Shown here piece after piece: positions 11,365 through 24,600 of a stretch of 64,000 nt of DNA; position 1 is the stretch's first letter, and every line of letters begins with the position of its first letter. The translations under genes and the position numbers were made by a program. Source of the DNA: Apostichopus japonicus (Eukaryota > Echinodermata > Holothuroidea > Aspidochirotida > Stichopodidae); assembly GCF_037975245.1 (NCBI RefSeq), contig NC_092562.1, positions 10,705,001 through 10,769,000 on the forward strand, given 5' to 3'. The notes under the pieces were generated by a model. The model was not told the DNA's origin, did not search any database, and was given only the letters and a program-made list of their open reading frames with translations.

Positions 11365-14300
11365 AGGGAAGCCTCGCAAATCTAACCGCCATGTCCGGGC
11401 CGGTGGATTTTTCCGCGGCTATAATGAGCACAGCCACAAGCAGAAAATGAGTCACACTTGAGTGCACACACTCTCCAAACCACCCTCCGCGCTATACAGT
11501 TACATTCACAGCCGCGGTCAAGTTTTTACTAAGCCGATTTGAACACAATAGTGAGTTGAACAAAACATCATAGCTAAGTCTCACGGTTTTCAAACGTTTC
11601 AAAAAGATAGTGTGTTTATACGCTGTATTTTATCCTACTGCAGAAGCAAAACTTCTGTGAAAAATAAGTAAGGAAATGTGAATTTACACTGCAGGAATCT
11701 AAAATGCTTTCTTTCTTATTTTCCCAGTCGGCCAAGTAGGAACAAAAACTTTCGTTGCCTTTTTGCAAGGACAGGTTTTTTGAATTTTTAAGATTTAAAA
11801 ATCTAAAAAACTGAAATCACAATCTCACTTCTTGTACACGTGCCGTAAGCCTGAACCAGAGCCTAACATACGGGAAGACTTTAGAATAATCCTACTAAGT
11901 TGTACAGAACAGGACCTAAACTACCTAGCTAGGGAAAAAAAATCGGTTGACTGTAGGCAATTTTTCGCACTCCAGCGAAGCTGTACTTTTTTTTAGCCAG
12001 CTAGATCGTAGACATCATGAGGATTGAACAGATGACGATAATTTCTTGTGAAAGAAATTTGAAATAAATGTGGAAAAAATGCGATTATCCTTTCTCCGTT
12101 TTAAGTGTAAATGTTATTCTAGCATTCCATGGTTAAGAAAGTTGAAAGAAATAAAGTTTATAAACTTCATTTACTGACTTTTGAACTTCGTAAAAAAAAA
12201 CGTCCTTTACAACTCTGAAAATCAGTAGAGAAATTAGCAATTGTGTACGAACAGTAAGTTGGTACACCTTTCAAATTTTACGAAGGATCGAGCAAAATAC
12301 TTTCGAAAAATTCACGCGAAACTGGCATATCGTGCTAAATGCAAATAATGTCATGTAAACAAGGCTCTAGTACACCCATTTATGAATAAACCATAAGACC
12401 ATATTTGGTGGGGGGAAAAGAAAGTATTTTCTAGAATTTCCACAAAAAAAAGGAAAAATTAATATCCTACCATAGTTAAGTGTATGGTAAATAGCCTAAC
12501 CACTTCGCCGGTTACGGATCTCACGTAACAACAAAAACACAACTAATTGTATTTTGCGAAGTTGACGTTTTCTACAAGGACATGGAAACAATATTTAGCA
12601 TTCAGTTAATCATGCCAAGTGGCCTAAAACATGGGATTAAAAGGTTTACTTTCATAAAGATAGCCATACTGTAGCTATTGGGGCCTTGAAATCGTGCTAT
12701 GTCTGTACGGTATAGACTGTGCCTCGAGTGTACCATGGGGAATAGATTGTTTTGTTCATGCGGAGGAGTCGGTTGGCTTGAGGTCTGTTTTTTTTACCTT
12801 AATGTTATGGGGATATATACTTTTCTTGAACGTCTAAGATAATATTTCGCATAACTTTACCGATCCTTTACTGACTTACCTAATTAATTCTAGAGTGGAG
12901 CCAAAATAGTTTACTCCATGAAAAGTTTTTTGGAAACGTGCCAAAAATGTTAACAAACAGGTGTTAGACAGGGGGGTTGTTGGGAAGAATCGCAGCCCAT
13001 GTACAGTATGCCTACCATGATATTTAAGTAGGGGTAAACACTGCAGTTGTAAACTGATGTACGTATAGTACACGCTGTTCATTGTTAGGCAGTCTCGAAA
13101 CGGGGCTTTGCCGAACGTAGTTTGTTTCATAATATTGACAGTTTTGTTAGTTAAACTTTTTAAAGATTGTAAGACCGATTAAATCTCTTTTCATTTTATC
13201 ACATAATATAGCAACTCTCACTTGTCATTTTCAAATTTTCATCAGTTTCGTGACAATTTAAATTAAAAAAGTTGTCAGTATTTTGAATCCTCTACTGCAA
13301 ATTTTTTATCGCCAGACACGCAAAAATACTAAAATTTTCCGGGGCCTTTGCCCCTGGACCCCACACAAGGGGGTTCCACCCCTTGACCCCACCGGGGCCC
13401 TAAGGCGGGGCCCTAAGGCGGGCCCCTGGACCCCACGCCATTATGCTCGCACGCAACAGGGGTTGGTGGGAATTCGGCAGTTAACAACAAGGAAAAATTA
13501 TCGTATAATTATCGAAATATCACGATAATCTTTGAACTATTTATCGTGATGTTAAAAAGCAAATATCGCCCAACCCTAGTGGGGTGGGTGTATTACTATT
13601 ACGTTTCTGGAAAATTTTGTCGAGTAGCCTACACATGTCATTATCATACCGGGGTTGAGCTATACAACAGCTTGAAGGTTCTCTGCTTGAAACAATGCAA
13701 TACAATGTGGAGATATAAACTGAAACTGTATCGCAAATTAGCTTGCATTAAAATTTTCACCGAATAGTTACTTATATCTCTAACCACATGGCAGCCTAAC
13801 ACGCTAAGTCAATGGGAAAAATCAAGCCTAAACCATCTGTTTATTCGTTGAATTTGTGTCGCAGTTAGCTTCAGAAATCAACGTTACGGTCGATGTTCTC
13901 TCTTTAACATACATGTGTGGCATAGCTTAACTATTGTTTTGATTAAATTCTGGTGTGTCAATATGGGTTTTCTGAAGTTCTTGGGGGCATATATTTAATG
14001 CAATGGCTGATTCAGTTTTAATTCATAGTTACGTACCACTCGTTGAACAAGGCTCATAATGTATAGGCCCAGGTAAAGGCTATACTTTTATCGAACTTTC
14101 GAGTAGCGGAGTTTCACAGTTGTTCATAAGAGACCCAAGAAATTTTATTTGTGAGGTTTGATAACGTGGAAGATTTGCAAGAATTATATAAAGTACTAAA
14201 TCTCGGACATTTGGTAGTGGCGGATTTTAGTGTATAAGTCACTTTGCAACATAAACTACCGCTCTATTGACTGTCAAAACCGCAAAAGTTAATCCGGTCA

Positions 14301-14491
14301 CTTGGCCAAGTTTGCTCATTGTTTGTGAAGAATAACCAGCCTTGTGTTGTCAGGACACTGTGCTCATTACTCCGGCTGGCAACCGGCTTGTGTGCATTCA
14401 ACCATGGGACCAATATGCACATGCATATTGAGCAAGGGGTGCGAGATTTCCGCCGGCCCGGAACCGGCGGTTAGATTTGCGAGGCTTCCCT
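11365..14491. mobile_element. Candidate 3.1-kb element with inverted termini
   Basis: Left end AGGGAAGCCTCGCAAATC continuing TAACCGCC at 11365-11390 is matched in reverse complement at 14466-14491 (26 bases, essentially perfect), with weaker similarity further in. The interior is AT-rich with no long frame, plus a GC-rich block at 13340-13435 (CTGGACCCCAC-type repeats). No clear target duplication is visible; a foldback pair of separate insertions is possible. Confidence 0.45.
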
Positions 14492-15931
14492 AAACCTCTG
14501 TGCTTAACGTTTACATTTTCAAAGCAAACTTTCTTTGAATTCAAAAGGAGATATTTCTGCTCACACAGAGGAACAATTCTAGAAATAAAATACAGAAACT
14601 TCTTATTTCCTATGTCATCTTTTACCATAATCTGCAAGAAACAGCGGTATCATGTGCCCCCTGCAGTTGGAACCGGAGCATATTTCATCAGTGTACAGGG
14701 TGACAAGTAGAGCCGATAGAGGACCCTTTCAGGGAACGCCAATTTTAAAATTCGATTCAGAGGAAAATCCCTTCTGTGATTTCACTTGCCTAGACCAGCC
14801 TTGTAGGAAGTTTGCAAGCCAGTGAATAAGCCATTTGGTTCTTCAATAAAGCTAAATAGGTCTTGAAGTAAGCGATTAGGCAAGACCGTGTTAAAGAGCA
14901 GGAAAAATCTAGACTCTTTTGACAAGTATGGCATCAGTGCATGAAAACGCCATGTTCCATGATAAACTATGATGATAATCTATCTTTGGGATAATCTATT
15001 GGAGTAGAATGTTCTGCAATTAAACCCAGTGATATCTATAGTTAGAAGACTGATTCCCTGGTTTGGGTACGGGTGACATTTTTGCACGTTCCACAAAGAT
15101 TGAAATCAGGCAATATAGTTGCAAATACATTTGTTCCGCAGAACAATATTTGAAAACCCACCATGAGATGTTGATGTCCATTCAAAGTTATTTAATAATA
15201 TATAACAAATAGAGTTCTGGCAATATATATTCCACTTTATGCTTTATATTATTCCTGTTAAAAGGGAAGCTATTGGGACACTTTAAAAAGAGTGGACTGT
15301 AAAATATGAAATATGGATTGACTCCAAAGGTCTGTCAACTGGGTTCCCAATGGTTTTCAGCTGTAAATATAGGCTGGAATCAAGGGATGCATGGCCAGTA
15401 TACTTGGAGTTAAAAAGAACTGTCTACTCAGCTGTCACAATTGCACACTGTTTTTGAAAGTGATTGTGTTTTAAAGGGGGCAAGAGATGTTGTACTAGTT
15501 GCACTTTTAGGGATACTAAATATATATGATATATATAATCTGGCTGCATTGGGATTTTTGTTTTTAGACTTTAGCAGTACTTAATAAAACTTTTCACAGA
15601 GACACAACCCTGACACTTGTTAAGGTATAATTTTTGAAACGTTTGTAAGCTACAGATGTACGTGCTAACACCGTACATACAGATTAGCCTGCCCTTATTA
15701 TTTTGCAAACAAAATTCTGACTGCTGTCATCGAGTCGATATGCATCTTTTCAGATTCACACAAACAGTGCATGGACCACATATATCAATTTCATTGCTTA
15801 GTCACAAATCATGAAGGTTGATGTAGGGATCGTAAGGACAGATTCAATTACCACAGTACCATGCATGTGGTTTATGTAAATCCAATATCAGGTGACTATA
15901 ACACAGGGTACAGAAACAAACAAGCATTTAC
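14492..15931. other. Intron sequence, no gene seen
   Basis: AT-rich single-copy-looking intron between the inverted-repeat candidate and E10. No exon-like Cys pattern or repeat array found. Confidence 0.6.
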
Positions 15932-16066
15932 CTTGACAACCGTTTATTGACGATGAAGACACAAATCCATCCAAACAAACACACTGCGCACCGACAATAG
16001 GGTCCTCGACGCAAATCTGTGACATGACATCGCATATCGTTGCAAAGGTTGCACAAGTGGTTAAAG
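15932..16066 (-). CDS. E10: divergent EGF-like domain 6
   Basis: 135 nt, phase 1-1, GTAAAT donor and CAG acceptor. Peptide ALTTCATFATICDVMSQIC continues to CVCLDGFVSSSSINGC. Six Cys are spaced x6, x6, x9, x1, x12. The C-x-C-x-x-G-F end is EGF-like, but the D-x-D-E-C start and hydroxylation motif are missing. It had no long open frame and was found by splice phase and Cys pattern. The Penelope-like fragment sits in the intron beside it. Confidence 0.75.
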
Positions 16067-16172
16067 CTGCAATAGATGAAAATAATCACATTTTTGTTTT
16101 CTTTACAGACAAGAACAGACCTTCCTCCAAATCTTACAATATATATTAAATATATATTACTCCCACCAATAG

Positions 16173-17069
16173 GTCAACTTTCTCGATGTGACTCTTCGCA
16201 AGGAACACGGTTCTCTCTCTACAGACTTATACAACAAGCCCACAGACACACACCAGTATCTCCATTCTTCAAGCTGCCATCCCCCTCACTGCAAGTCTGG
16301 AACTGCCTACAGTCAAGCACTTCGTCTTCGTCGCATTTGCTTTAACAATTCCTCTTTCATTCGCCATACAGATGCTTTGGAAAAACACTTTACTGCCAGG
16401 GGCCATAGTGCCAGAAGGGTGCGTGGAGCCATTCAGAGAGTCCGCTCCCTATCCAGATCATATACTTTGGCATTGAAGAACAAAATGGGACGAGATTGCG
16501 ACTACAAGCTCCCCTGGTTGTTTCTTTTCAACCAAATCTTCCTCCTCTTCAGCAAATCACCTCTAACAACCACAACATTCTCCTCGCTTCAGATAGACTC
16601 CAACGAGCCATTCCTAAAAAACCCACCATCATTTTTTTACAGACTTCCACTCAACCTACGAGACCTTCTTGTGCATACTGTTGTTCCACCTCTAACTTCT
16701 AAGCCTACACCCATTGAGTATGGTACTTTCAAATGTGATCATACTTCAAGATGCATCATCTGCAGCCACCACATTGTTGAATCAAATTCCATCACCAGCC
16801 ACAGGCAACTCACACACAAGACTAAGAATCAAATCACTTGCACAACCACTAATGTCACCTATCTGATCTCTTGTAGAGTTTACGGCATCCAGTATGATGG
16901 CGAAACCAAAACCACCCTCAAGAAGCGATTCTATGGTCACAGATCCACAGTCAACACCATGAAGACTGGGCCCTCAGTTGGAAAACACTTTAACCTACCC
17001 AACCATACCATTAAGGACATGTCCCAACAGGGGATTGATTCCTTAGGTAGCCGCCCCAACCTAGTATGA
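16173..17069 (+). pseudogene. 5'-truncated Penelope-like retroelement (C-terminal part, GIY-YIG)
   Basis: An open frame from VNFLDVTLRKE to a TGA at 17067. It starts inside the end of the reverse-transcriptase region, passes a CDHTSRCIIC zinc-finger-like linker, and ends with a GIY-YIG endonuclease segment (TYLISCRVYGIQYDGET, then KKRFYGHRSTV). This order is the C-terminal half of Penelope-like elements. The RT core and 5' part are missing, so the copy is dead on arrival. It lies on the strand opposite to the host gene, in the intron between E9 and E10, and ends in a (TA)n tract (17071-17090). Confidence 0.85.
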
Positions 17070-17347
17070 TATATATATATATATATATATAATAAATAAT
17101 AATTTGAGTTAATGTAATCATTTCATCCTCAACGAAATTGCTGTCATAAACTTAAGTCAAGCAGATGTTTCCCAGCTCTCCCCAGACCGTTCTTTCTTGT
17201 ATTTGACTTTCGATAAATCAAATTTCACATTTCAGCTAAATTAAACAGCTCCAACTTCTTGTGATCTTATCGCATCATTATAGCAGACATTATTATAATT
17301 CCGTAATTTCAAGCAATTTTACTCGGATAAAAGTTGAAGATACTTAC

Positions 17348-17464
17348 CAACGCAATTGGAACCCTGTCTCCTGTAGCCTTCCATGCAATCACAAGTAAAT
17401 GACCCAATAGTGTTAGAGCAGTCTTCATTAATCCCACAGGGATTAGTATCACATTCATTCATAT
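17348..17464 (-). CDS. E9: calcium-binding EGF domain 5
   Basis: 117 nt, phase 1-1, GTAAGT donor and TAG acceptor. It starts DMNECDTNPCGINEDC and has CSNTIGSFTCDC, matching the calcium/hydroxylation consensus, then MEGYRRQGSNCV. It lies just left of the start of the right-hand segmental duplicate, in single-copy sequence within this window. Confidence 0.88.
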
Positions 17465-18174
17465 CTATAAAGATAAATAACATTTTGTCGAGGAGATGGG
17501 CAGATCATATCGTTCATACAATTTAACTGAAAGGTCTCGCCTGATGGTTTCTCCAGCAGGTTCTTCATGTGGTATATCATGTGATTCTTATCACATATGA
17601 CACTCACACATTGCATGGAACCCAGTTCTCTATTCTTCAAGGGTTGTCCTATGACTGTTTTCATTCAGTCACATATATTTATACCTGCACAGGCTTTTTG
17701 TAATACATAAGCAGTTTGTCAATTTTTTTTTCATGTTGCAGTGCTCAAACCTAGACATTGTGAACTTCACCCCTAACTACCACCTCCCAAGATCTTGATT
17801 ATTATCAGCAGCGAAATTGTGCTAAAGCAATATGTCCTCAAAACCCCCCCCCCCAAGAAACCCAGTGTTTATCAACATTCTCCGCTGTAATACATCACAA
17901 AGGTCATTCTCCCCCAAGCAACTCCCCCCTTATTCCCCTCCCATTGAAAAGAAATGAACTCCTATCAACTTCTGGCACCTGCCTCATCATCTTTCTGAAC
18001 AACCTGTTCCCAATTATCTTTCCTTTTATTAAGTGTGGATCTTAAATAAGAGACTGACTTCGGTCAGCTTGTGGCTTTGATATGCCAATGAGGCTTCTTC
18101 GCGAGTTCCTGGATGTAAAATACATACATACAAATACTTCATTACTCAGTAGAGAATTTTATTCAAACTTCCAT

Positions 18175-18251
18175 ATATATAAATATATATATATAAATAT
18201 ATATATATATGTATTTATATATATATATGTATATATATGTATTTATATATG

Positions 18252-18291
<40 letters not shown>

Positions 18292-18292
18292 A
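18175..18292. repeat. (TA)n-rich microsatellite beside E8
   Basis: Paralogue of the tract at 348-464 with a slightly different arrangement of GTAT and AAAT interruptions, which shows faster change here than in the flanking sequence. Confidence 0.95.
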
Positions 18293-18377
18293 TGAACAGA
18301 TAAACATTATAAATAGAAAAACAGAAAGATATCAGTATAGAGGAATATCGCACAAATACTACAGAATTTTTTCTAAC

Positions 18378-18506
18378 CAATGCAAAGACCTGCCGCATTC
18401 CTTGTATATCCTGTGATACAATTGCAGGTAAAGCTTCCGTCGTTATTGACGCACATCTGGTTTTGAGAGCCAGCACAGATGAATAAGTCTGAACACTCAT
18501 CCTGAT
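18378..18506 (-). CDS. E8: calcium-binding EGF domain 4 (right copy of E17)
   Basis: 129 nt, phase 1-1. It starts DQDECSDLFICAGSQNQMC and has CVNNDGSFTCNC, a full hydroxylation/calcium motif. It differs from E17 by one base in the exon (Val to Ile near the last Cys). The donor reads GTTAGA where E17 has GTAAGA, a weaker +3 base, so splicing efficiency of the two copies may differ. Confidence 0.85.
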
Positions 18507-19238
18507 CTACAAATTGAAAAGTGATTCAAGGGATTGAAGGAATAGAAAACACATGGATGATGAAACAGTGGAGAAAGTTACTTACTTGTAAATATACAAA
18601 TTGAATTGAAGAGAACATTCAATATGATTGCTTTCATTTCCACACTGCTATGCACAAATTCTACCCTTAAAAGCAGGCAGTATATAGCCTCATACATCCT
18701 ACACGGTTGGCATGCTAAGGAGCAATCTTTGTATCCTACAGGGTTGGTTGCTAAGAAACCAAGTCACACCGCTCGATATGTACTCAAGGGCCTGTATAGT
18801 ACAATCTATTACTTTATTTGTAAGAGAGCAAGTTAGGGAAACTTTATATACCATGATAGGAATTACATACAATACTTTTATAACGTGTTCAAATGACATC
18901 ATAGATGTATACTGTTAATTGCCCTGTGTGTAGCAATGTCCCCTATAGAGAATACACTTCACACCAGTAACAGTTTCTAAGAATAAAACTTCCATTTTGT
19001 TGACCACGCTTGACAATGTGACATTGTTATCAATTTAAGGACCTATATATATCGTAATTCAAAGATATCTTGACTGAAATTAGCATGATAGTGCAACAAA
19101 TTCACAGTGTTTGTGACTGAACTTTTGGATATATCAATCACTATGTTAATTGATGTGAGGCTGGTTAAAACTGTTCTATACATTCTTCTGTACTATTTCA
19201 GGTGCAAATGGTACGTCTGAAAATAATTGGATGATTAC

Positions 19239-19346
19239 CTCGGCATAATCCATTTATACTCCTCTGATATCCAGCTTCACAGCTGCAAACTCCATTCAGG
19301 CATTCTTCAAATTGTCCGCAGGTTACATCTTGACAATCATCAATTT
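19239..19346 (-). CDS. E7: short EGF-like domain 3 (right copy of E16)
   Basis: 108 nt, phase 1-1. Peptide EIDDCQDVTCGQFEECLNG then VCSCEAGYQRSINGLCR. Six Cys give an EGF with a very short C3-C4 loop and no hydroxylation motif. It differs from E16 at four bases (19253, 19282, 19317, 19332), and all four change the amino acid (S/N, R/S, R/G, K/Q). About 960 flanking intron bases show only about four differences. Confidence 0.87.
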
Positions 19347-19578
19347 CTTGGCAAAAGATAACACACAAATCAAGTAATATAAAATAAATGCAGTCATCTT
19401 GCAAGTGAACAGGCCTTAGGCAGTATTCCCGGGAGTGAACGGGCCTTGTGCAAGTAATCTTGCGAGTAAACAGGCCTTAGGCTGAATCTAAAATATCGAA
19501 GCTCAAGCTTAGCACAGTTAACAGTTTACAAGATATAAAAAGTGAAAAACAAGAGGAAGGAAGTTTCAAAGGAACAAT

Positions 19579-20731
19579 CATGACATCACATACAGATTTA
19601 CACGACGACATCACATACAGACTTACACGACGACATCACATACAGATCTACACGACGACATCACATACAGATTTACACGACGACATCACATACATATCTA
19701 CACGACGACATCACATACATATCTACACGACGACATCACATACAGATCTACACCACGACATTACATACAGATCTACACGACGACATCACATACAGATCTA
19801 CACGACGACATCACATACATATCTACACGACGACATCACATACATATTTACACGACGACATCACATACAGATCTACACCACGACATCACATACAGATCTA
19901 TACACCACGACATCACAAACAGATCTACACCAGACATCACATACAGATCTACACGACGACATCACATACAGATCTACACCACGACATCACATACAGATCT
20001 ACACGACGACATCACATCACATACAGATCTACACCACGACATCACATACAGATCTACACCACGACATCACATGCAGATCTACACGACGACATCTCATGCA
20101 GATCTACACGACGACATCTCATGCAGATCTACACGACGACATCTCATACAGAACTACACGACGACATCACATGCAGATCTACACGACGACATCACATGCA
20201 GATCTACACGACGACATCACATACAGATCTACACGACGACATCACATGCAGATCTACACGACGACATCACATGCAGATCTACACGATGACATCACATACA
20301 GATTTACACGATGACATCACATACAGATCTACACGACGACATCACATGCAGATCTACACGACGACATCACATACAGATTTACACGACGACATCACATACA
20401 GATTTACACGATGACATCACATACAGATTTACACGATGACATCACATACAGATTTACACAATGGCATCACATACAGATTTACACAATGACATCACATACA
20501 GATTTACACAATGACATCACATACAGATTTACACAATGACATGTATACAGATTTACACAATGACATCACATACAGATTTACACAATGACATCACATACAG
20601 ATTTACACAATGACATCACATACAGATTTACACAATGACATCACATACAGATTTACACAATGACATCACATACAGATTTACACAATGACATCACATACAG
20701 ATTTACACAATGACATCACATACAGATTACA
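19579..20731. repeat. 25-bp minisatellite, about 46 units
   Basis: Same unit as 1753-2506 in the right duplicate, expanded by about 16 units. The right-hand third is a homogenised run of the 'tttacacaatg' variant, which suggests recent local expansion of one unit type. Confidence 0.96.
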
Positions 20732-21089
20732 CAATAAGATAAACAGATTAACAAAATGTCAACTCTCAGATACGATTCTTTCCTTATGCTATCTTAGCTG
20801 TTTGTGGACAGTTGTTCTCTGTGACACATGAGCTGCATTACTTGAGCTGAGACCTTGAATATTGCAATGAGTAATTATTTTATATATTCTACCCTATCTA
20901 ATATACCTATTGATGATTCCTTGGTTCAAATCATTTGATGGTGTCTCTCGTCTCTTACCCCCAGCTGGGTAAGGTTTCTTAAATAAGAGTGAGCTCGCTA
21001 TCTAACAGTATTATAATTCCTTGCATAAATTTATATTCTTCTTTTTTTTTTATTATTGTCATCTTTAATGAGGGTAGTCCTGCTCTTAC

Positions 21090-21209
21090 CGACACAATCC
21101 CCAGCGACTTCCATAAATCCACCAGGGCAAGAACAAGTAAACGTTCCATCTAAATTAGAGCAAAATGCAGGCGGATTACACTGCTGAGGATTTTCACATT
21201 CATTAATGT
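21090..21209 (-). CDS. E6: calcium-binding EGF domain 2 (right copy of E15)
   Basis: 120 nt, phase 1-1. It starts DINECENPQQC and contains CSNLDGTFTCSC, which matches the hydroxylation/calcium pattern. It is a near-identical paralogue of E15: 2 of 120 bases differ (21148 synonymous; 21204 changes Asp to Asn in the calcium-binding start). It belongs to the duplicated three-exon cassette. Upstream on the gene lies the large 75/81-bp minisatellite. Confidence 0.9.
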
Positions 21210-21644
21210 CTGGAGAATGAAACAGAAGCAAAAAACAAGGAAATGAATGAAAGCTTGACAGCATCAAACCGCACCGACGAAGAAAACGAGTTCTCAAAAA
21301 AGGGACATTATTATGCAAGCAGAAAGTTTTAACAGGTTGAAGAATTATTCTCTATACAATTGCAATTGGCATGTACTGTGAATATGTTTTCCACCATTTT
21401 GACAGGTTATATAAAGATTTCTAGATACTATTACCACTATACGATTCTAAAAATAAACAAGAGATATTCTTACTAAATACAATATTCCAAGGAATGTGAA
21501 GCTGACATTGTTATCACTTCACTATGATGTGGTATGCATTTGGCAGACAATGTGAAGCACTATGTAATGTGTCTTGATCAACTAGAGGAGATATCTCTAA
21601 ACTTATTGATGGGTAAAGAAAGTCTTCAGCCATTGAGAGTTCAA

Positions 21645-24600
21645 GTCCTATCCAAAAGTATGAGAATCAAACTACATAAGACTACATCTGTTTGTTCCAG
21701 ACAGTGTGGACCAATGCTGATTGAGTCCTATCCAGAGTGTATGAGAATCAAGGTACTGAAGACTATATCTGTTTGCTCCAGTTGACCAATGCTGATCGAG
21801 TCCTATCCAGAGTGTAAGAGAATCAAGGTCCATAAGACTACATCTGTTTGTTCCAGACAGTGTTGACCAATGCTGGTTGAGTCCTTTCCAGAGTGTATGA
21901 GAATCAAGCTACTTAAGACTACATCTGTTGGGTCCAGTTGACCAATGCTGATTGAGTCCTATCCAGATTGTATGAGAATCAAGGTACATAAGACTACATC
22001 TGTTTGCTCCAGTTGACCAATGCTGATTGAGTCCTATCCAGAGTGTATGAGAATCAATGTACATAAGACTACATCTGTTGGCTCCAGTTGACAAATGCTG
22101 ATTGAGTCCTATCCAGAGTGTATGAGAATCAAGGTACTGAAGACTACATCTGTTTGCTCCAGTTGACAAATGCTGATTGAGTCCTATCCAGAGTGTATGA
22201 GAATCAAGGTACTGAAGACTATATCTGTTTGCTCCAGTTGACCAATGCTGATCGAGTCCTATCCAGAGTGTATGAGAATCAAGGTACTTAAGACTACATC
22301 TGTTTCCTCCAGTTGACCAATGCTGATCGAGTCCTATCCAGAGTGTATGAGAATCAAGGTCCATAAGACTACATCTGTTTGTTCCAGACAGTGTTGACCA
22401 ATGCTGGTTGAGTCCTTTCCAGAGTGTATGAGAATCACTGTACTTAAGACTACATCTGTTAGCTCCAGTTGACCAATGCTGATTGAGTCCTATCCAGATT
22501 GTATGAGAATCAAGGTACATAAGACTACATCTGTTGGCTACAGTTGACCAATGCTGATTGAGTCCTATCCAGAGTGTATGAGAATGGAGGTACTTAAGAC
22601 TACATCTGTTGGCTCCAGTTGACAAATGCTGATCGAGTTCTATCCAGAGTGTATGAGAATCAAGGTACTTAAGACTACATCTGTTTGCTCCAGTTGACCA
22701 ATGCTGATCGAGTCCTATCCAGAGTGTATGAGAATCAAGGTACTTAAGACTACATCTGTTGGCTCCAGTTGACCAATGCTGATCGAGTCCTATCCAGAGT
22801 GTATGAGAATCAAGGTACTTAAGACTATATCTGTTTGCTCCAGTTGACCAATGCTGATCGAGTCCTATCCAGAGTGTATGAGAATCAAGGTACTTAAGAC
22901 TACATCTGTTTGCTCCAGTTGACCAATGCTGATCGAGTCCTATCCAGAGTGTATGAGAATCAAGGTCCATAAGACTACATCTGTTTGTTCCAGACAGTGT
23001 TGACCAATGCTGGTTGAGTCCTTTCCAGAGTGTATGAGAATCAAGCTACTTAAGACTACATCTGTTGGGTCCAGTTGACCAATGCTGATTGAGTCCTATC
23101 CAGATTGTATGAGAATCAAGGTACATAAGACTACATCTGTTTGCTCCAGTTGACCAATGCTGATTGAGTCCTATCCAGAGTGTATGAGAATCAATGTACA
23201 TAAGACTACATCTGTTGGCTCCAGTTGACAAATGCTGATTGAGTCCTATCCAGAGTGTATGAGAATCAAGGTACTTAAGACTACATCTGTTTGCTCCAGT
23301 TGACAAATGCTGATTGAGTCCTATCCAGAGTGTATGAGAATCAAGGTACTGAAGACTATATCTGTTTGCTCCAGTTGACCAATGCTGATCGAGTCCTATC
23401 CAGAGTGTATGAGAATCAAGGTACTTAAGACTACATCTGTTTGCTCCAGTTGACCAATGCTGATCGAGTCCTATCCAGAGTGTATGAGAATCAAGGTACA
23501 TAAGACTACATCTGTTTGTTCCAGACAGTGTTGACCAATGCTGGTTGAGTCCTTTCCAGAGTGTATGAGAATCAAGGTACTTAAGACTACATCTGTTAGC
23601 TCCAGTTGACCAATGCTGATTGAGTCCTATCCAGATTGTATGAGAATCAAGGTACATAAGACTACATCTGTTGGATACAGTTGACCAATGCTGATTGAGT
23701 CCTATCCAGAGTGTATGAGAATCGAGGTACTTAAGACTACATCTGTTGGCTCCAGTTGACAAATGCTGATCGAGTTCTATCCAGAGTGTATGAGAATCAA
23801 GGTACTTAAGACTACATCTGTTTGCTCCAGTTGACCAATGCTGATCGAGTCCTATCCAGAGTGTATGAGAATCAAGGTACATAAGACTACATCTGTTTGC
23901 TCCAGTTGACCAATGCTGATCGAGTCCTATCCAGAGTGTATGAGAATCAAGGTACTTAAGACTACATCTGTTGGCTCCAGTTGACCAATGCTGATCGAGT
24001 CCTATCCAGAGTGTATGAGAATCAAGGTACTTAAGACTACATCTGTTGGCTCCAGTTGACCAATGCTGATCGAGTCCTATCCAGAGTGTATGAGAATCAA
24101 GGTACTTAAGACTACATCTGTTGCCTCCAGTTGACCAATGCTGATCGAGTCCTATCCAGAGTGTATGAGAATCAAGGTCCATAAGACTACATCTGTTTGT
24201 TCCAGACAGTGTTGACCAATGCTGGTTGAGTCCTTTCCAGAGTGTATGAGAATCAAGGTCCATAAGACTACATCTGTTTGCTGAAGTTTACCAATGCTGA
24301 TCGAGTCCTATCCAGAGTGTATGAGAATCAAGGTACATAAGACTACATCTGTTTGCTCCAGACATGCAGGTTGACCAATGCTGATTGAGTCCTTTCCAGA
24401 AAGTATGAGAATCAAGGTACATACGACTACATCTGTTTGCTCCAGACAGTGTTGACCAATGCTGGTTGAGTCCTTTCCAGAGTGTATGAGAATCAAGGTA
24501 CATATGACTACATCTGTTTGCTCCAGTTGACCAATGCTGGCTGAGTCCTTTCCAGAGTGTATGAGAATCAAGGTACATAAGACTACATCTGTTTGCTCCA

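Noticed and set aside
21909-24263. 353- and 405-codon open frames as protein genes
   Set aside because: They are entirely made of the 75/81-bp minisatellite. I kept them as an observation only, because exonisation is untested.
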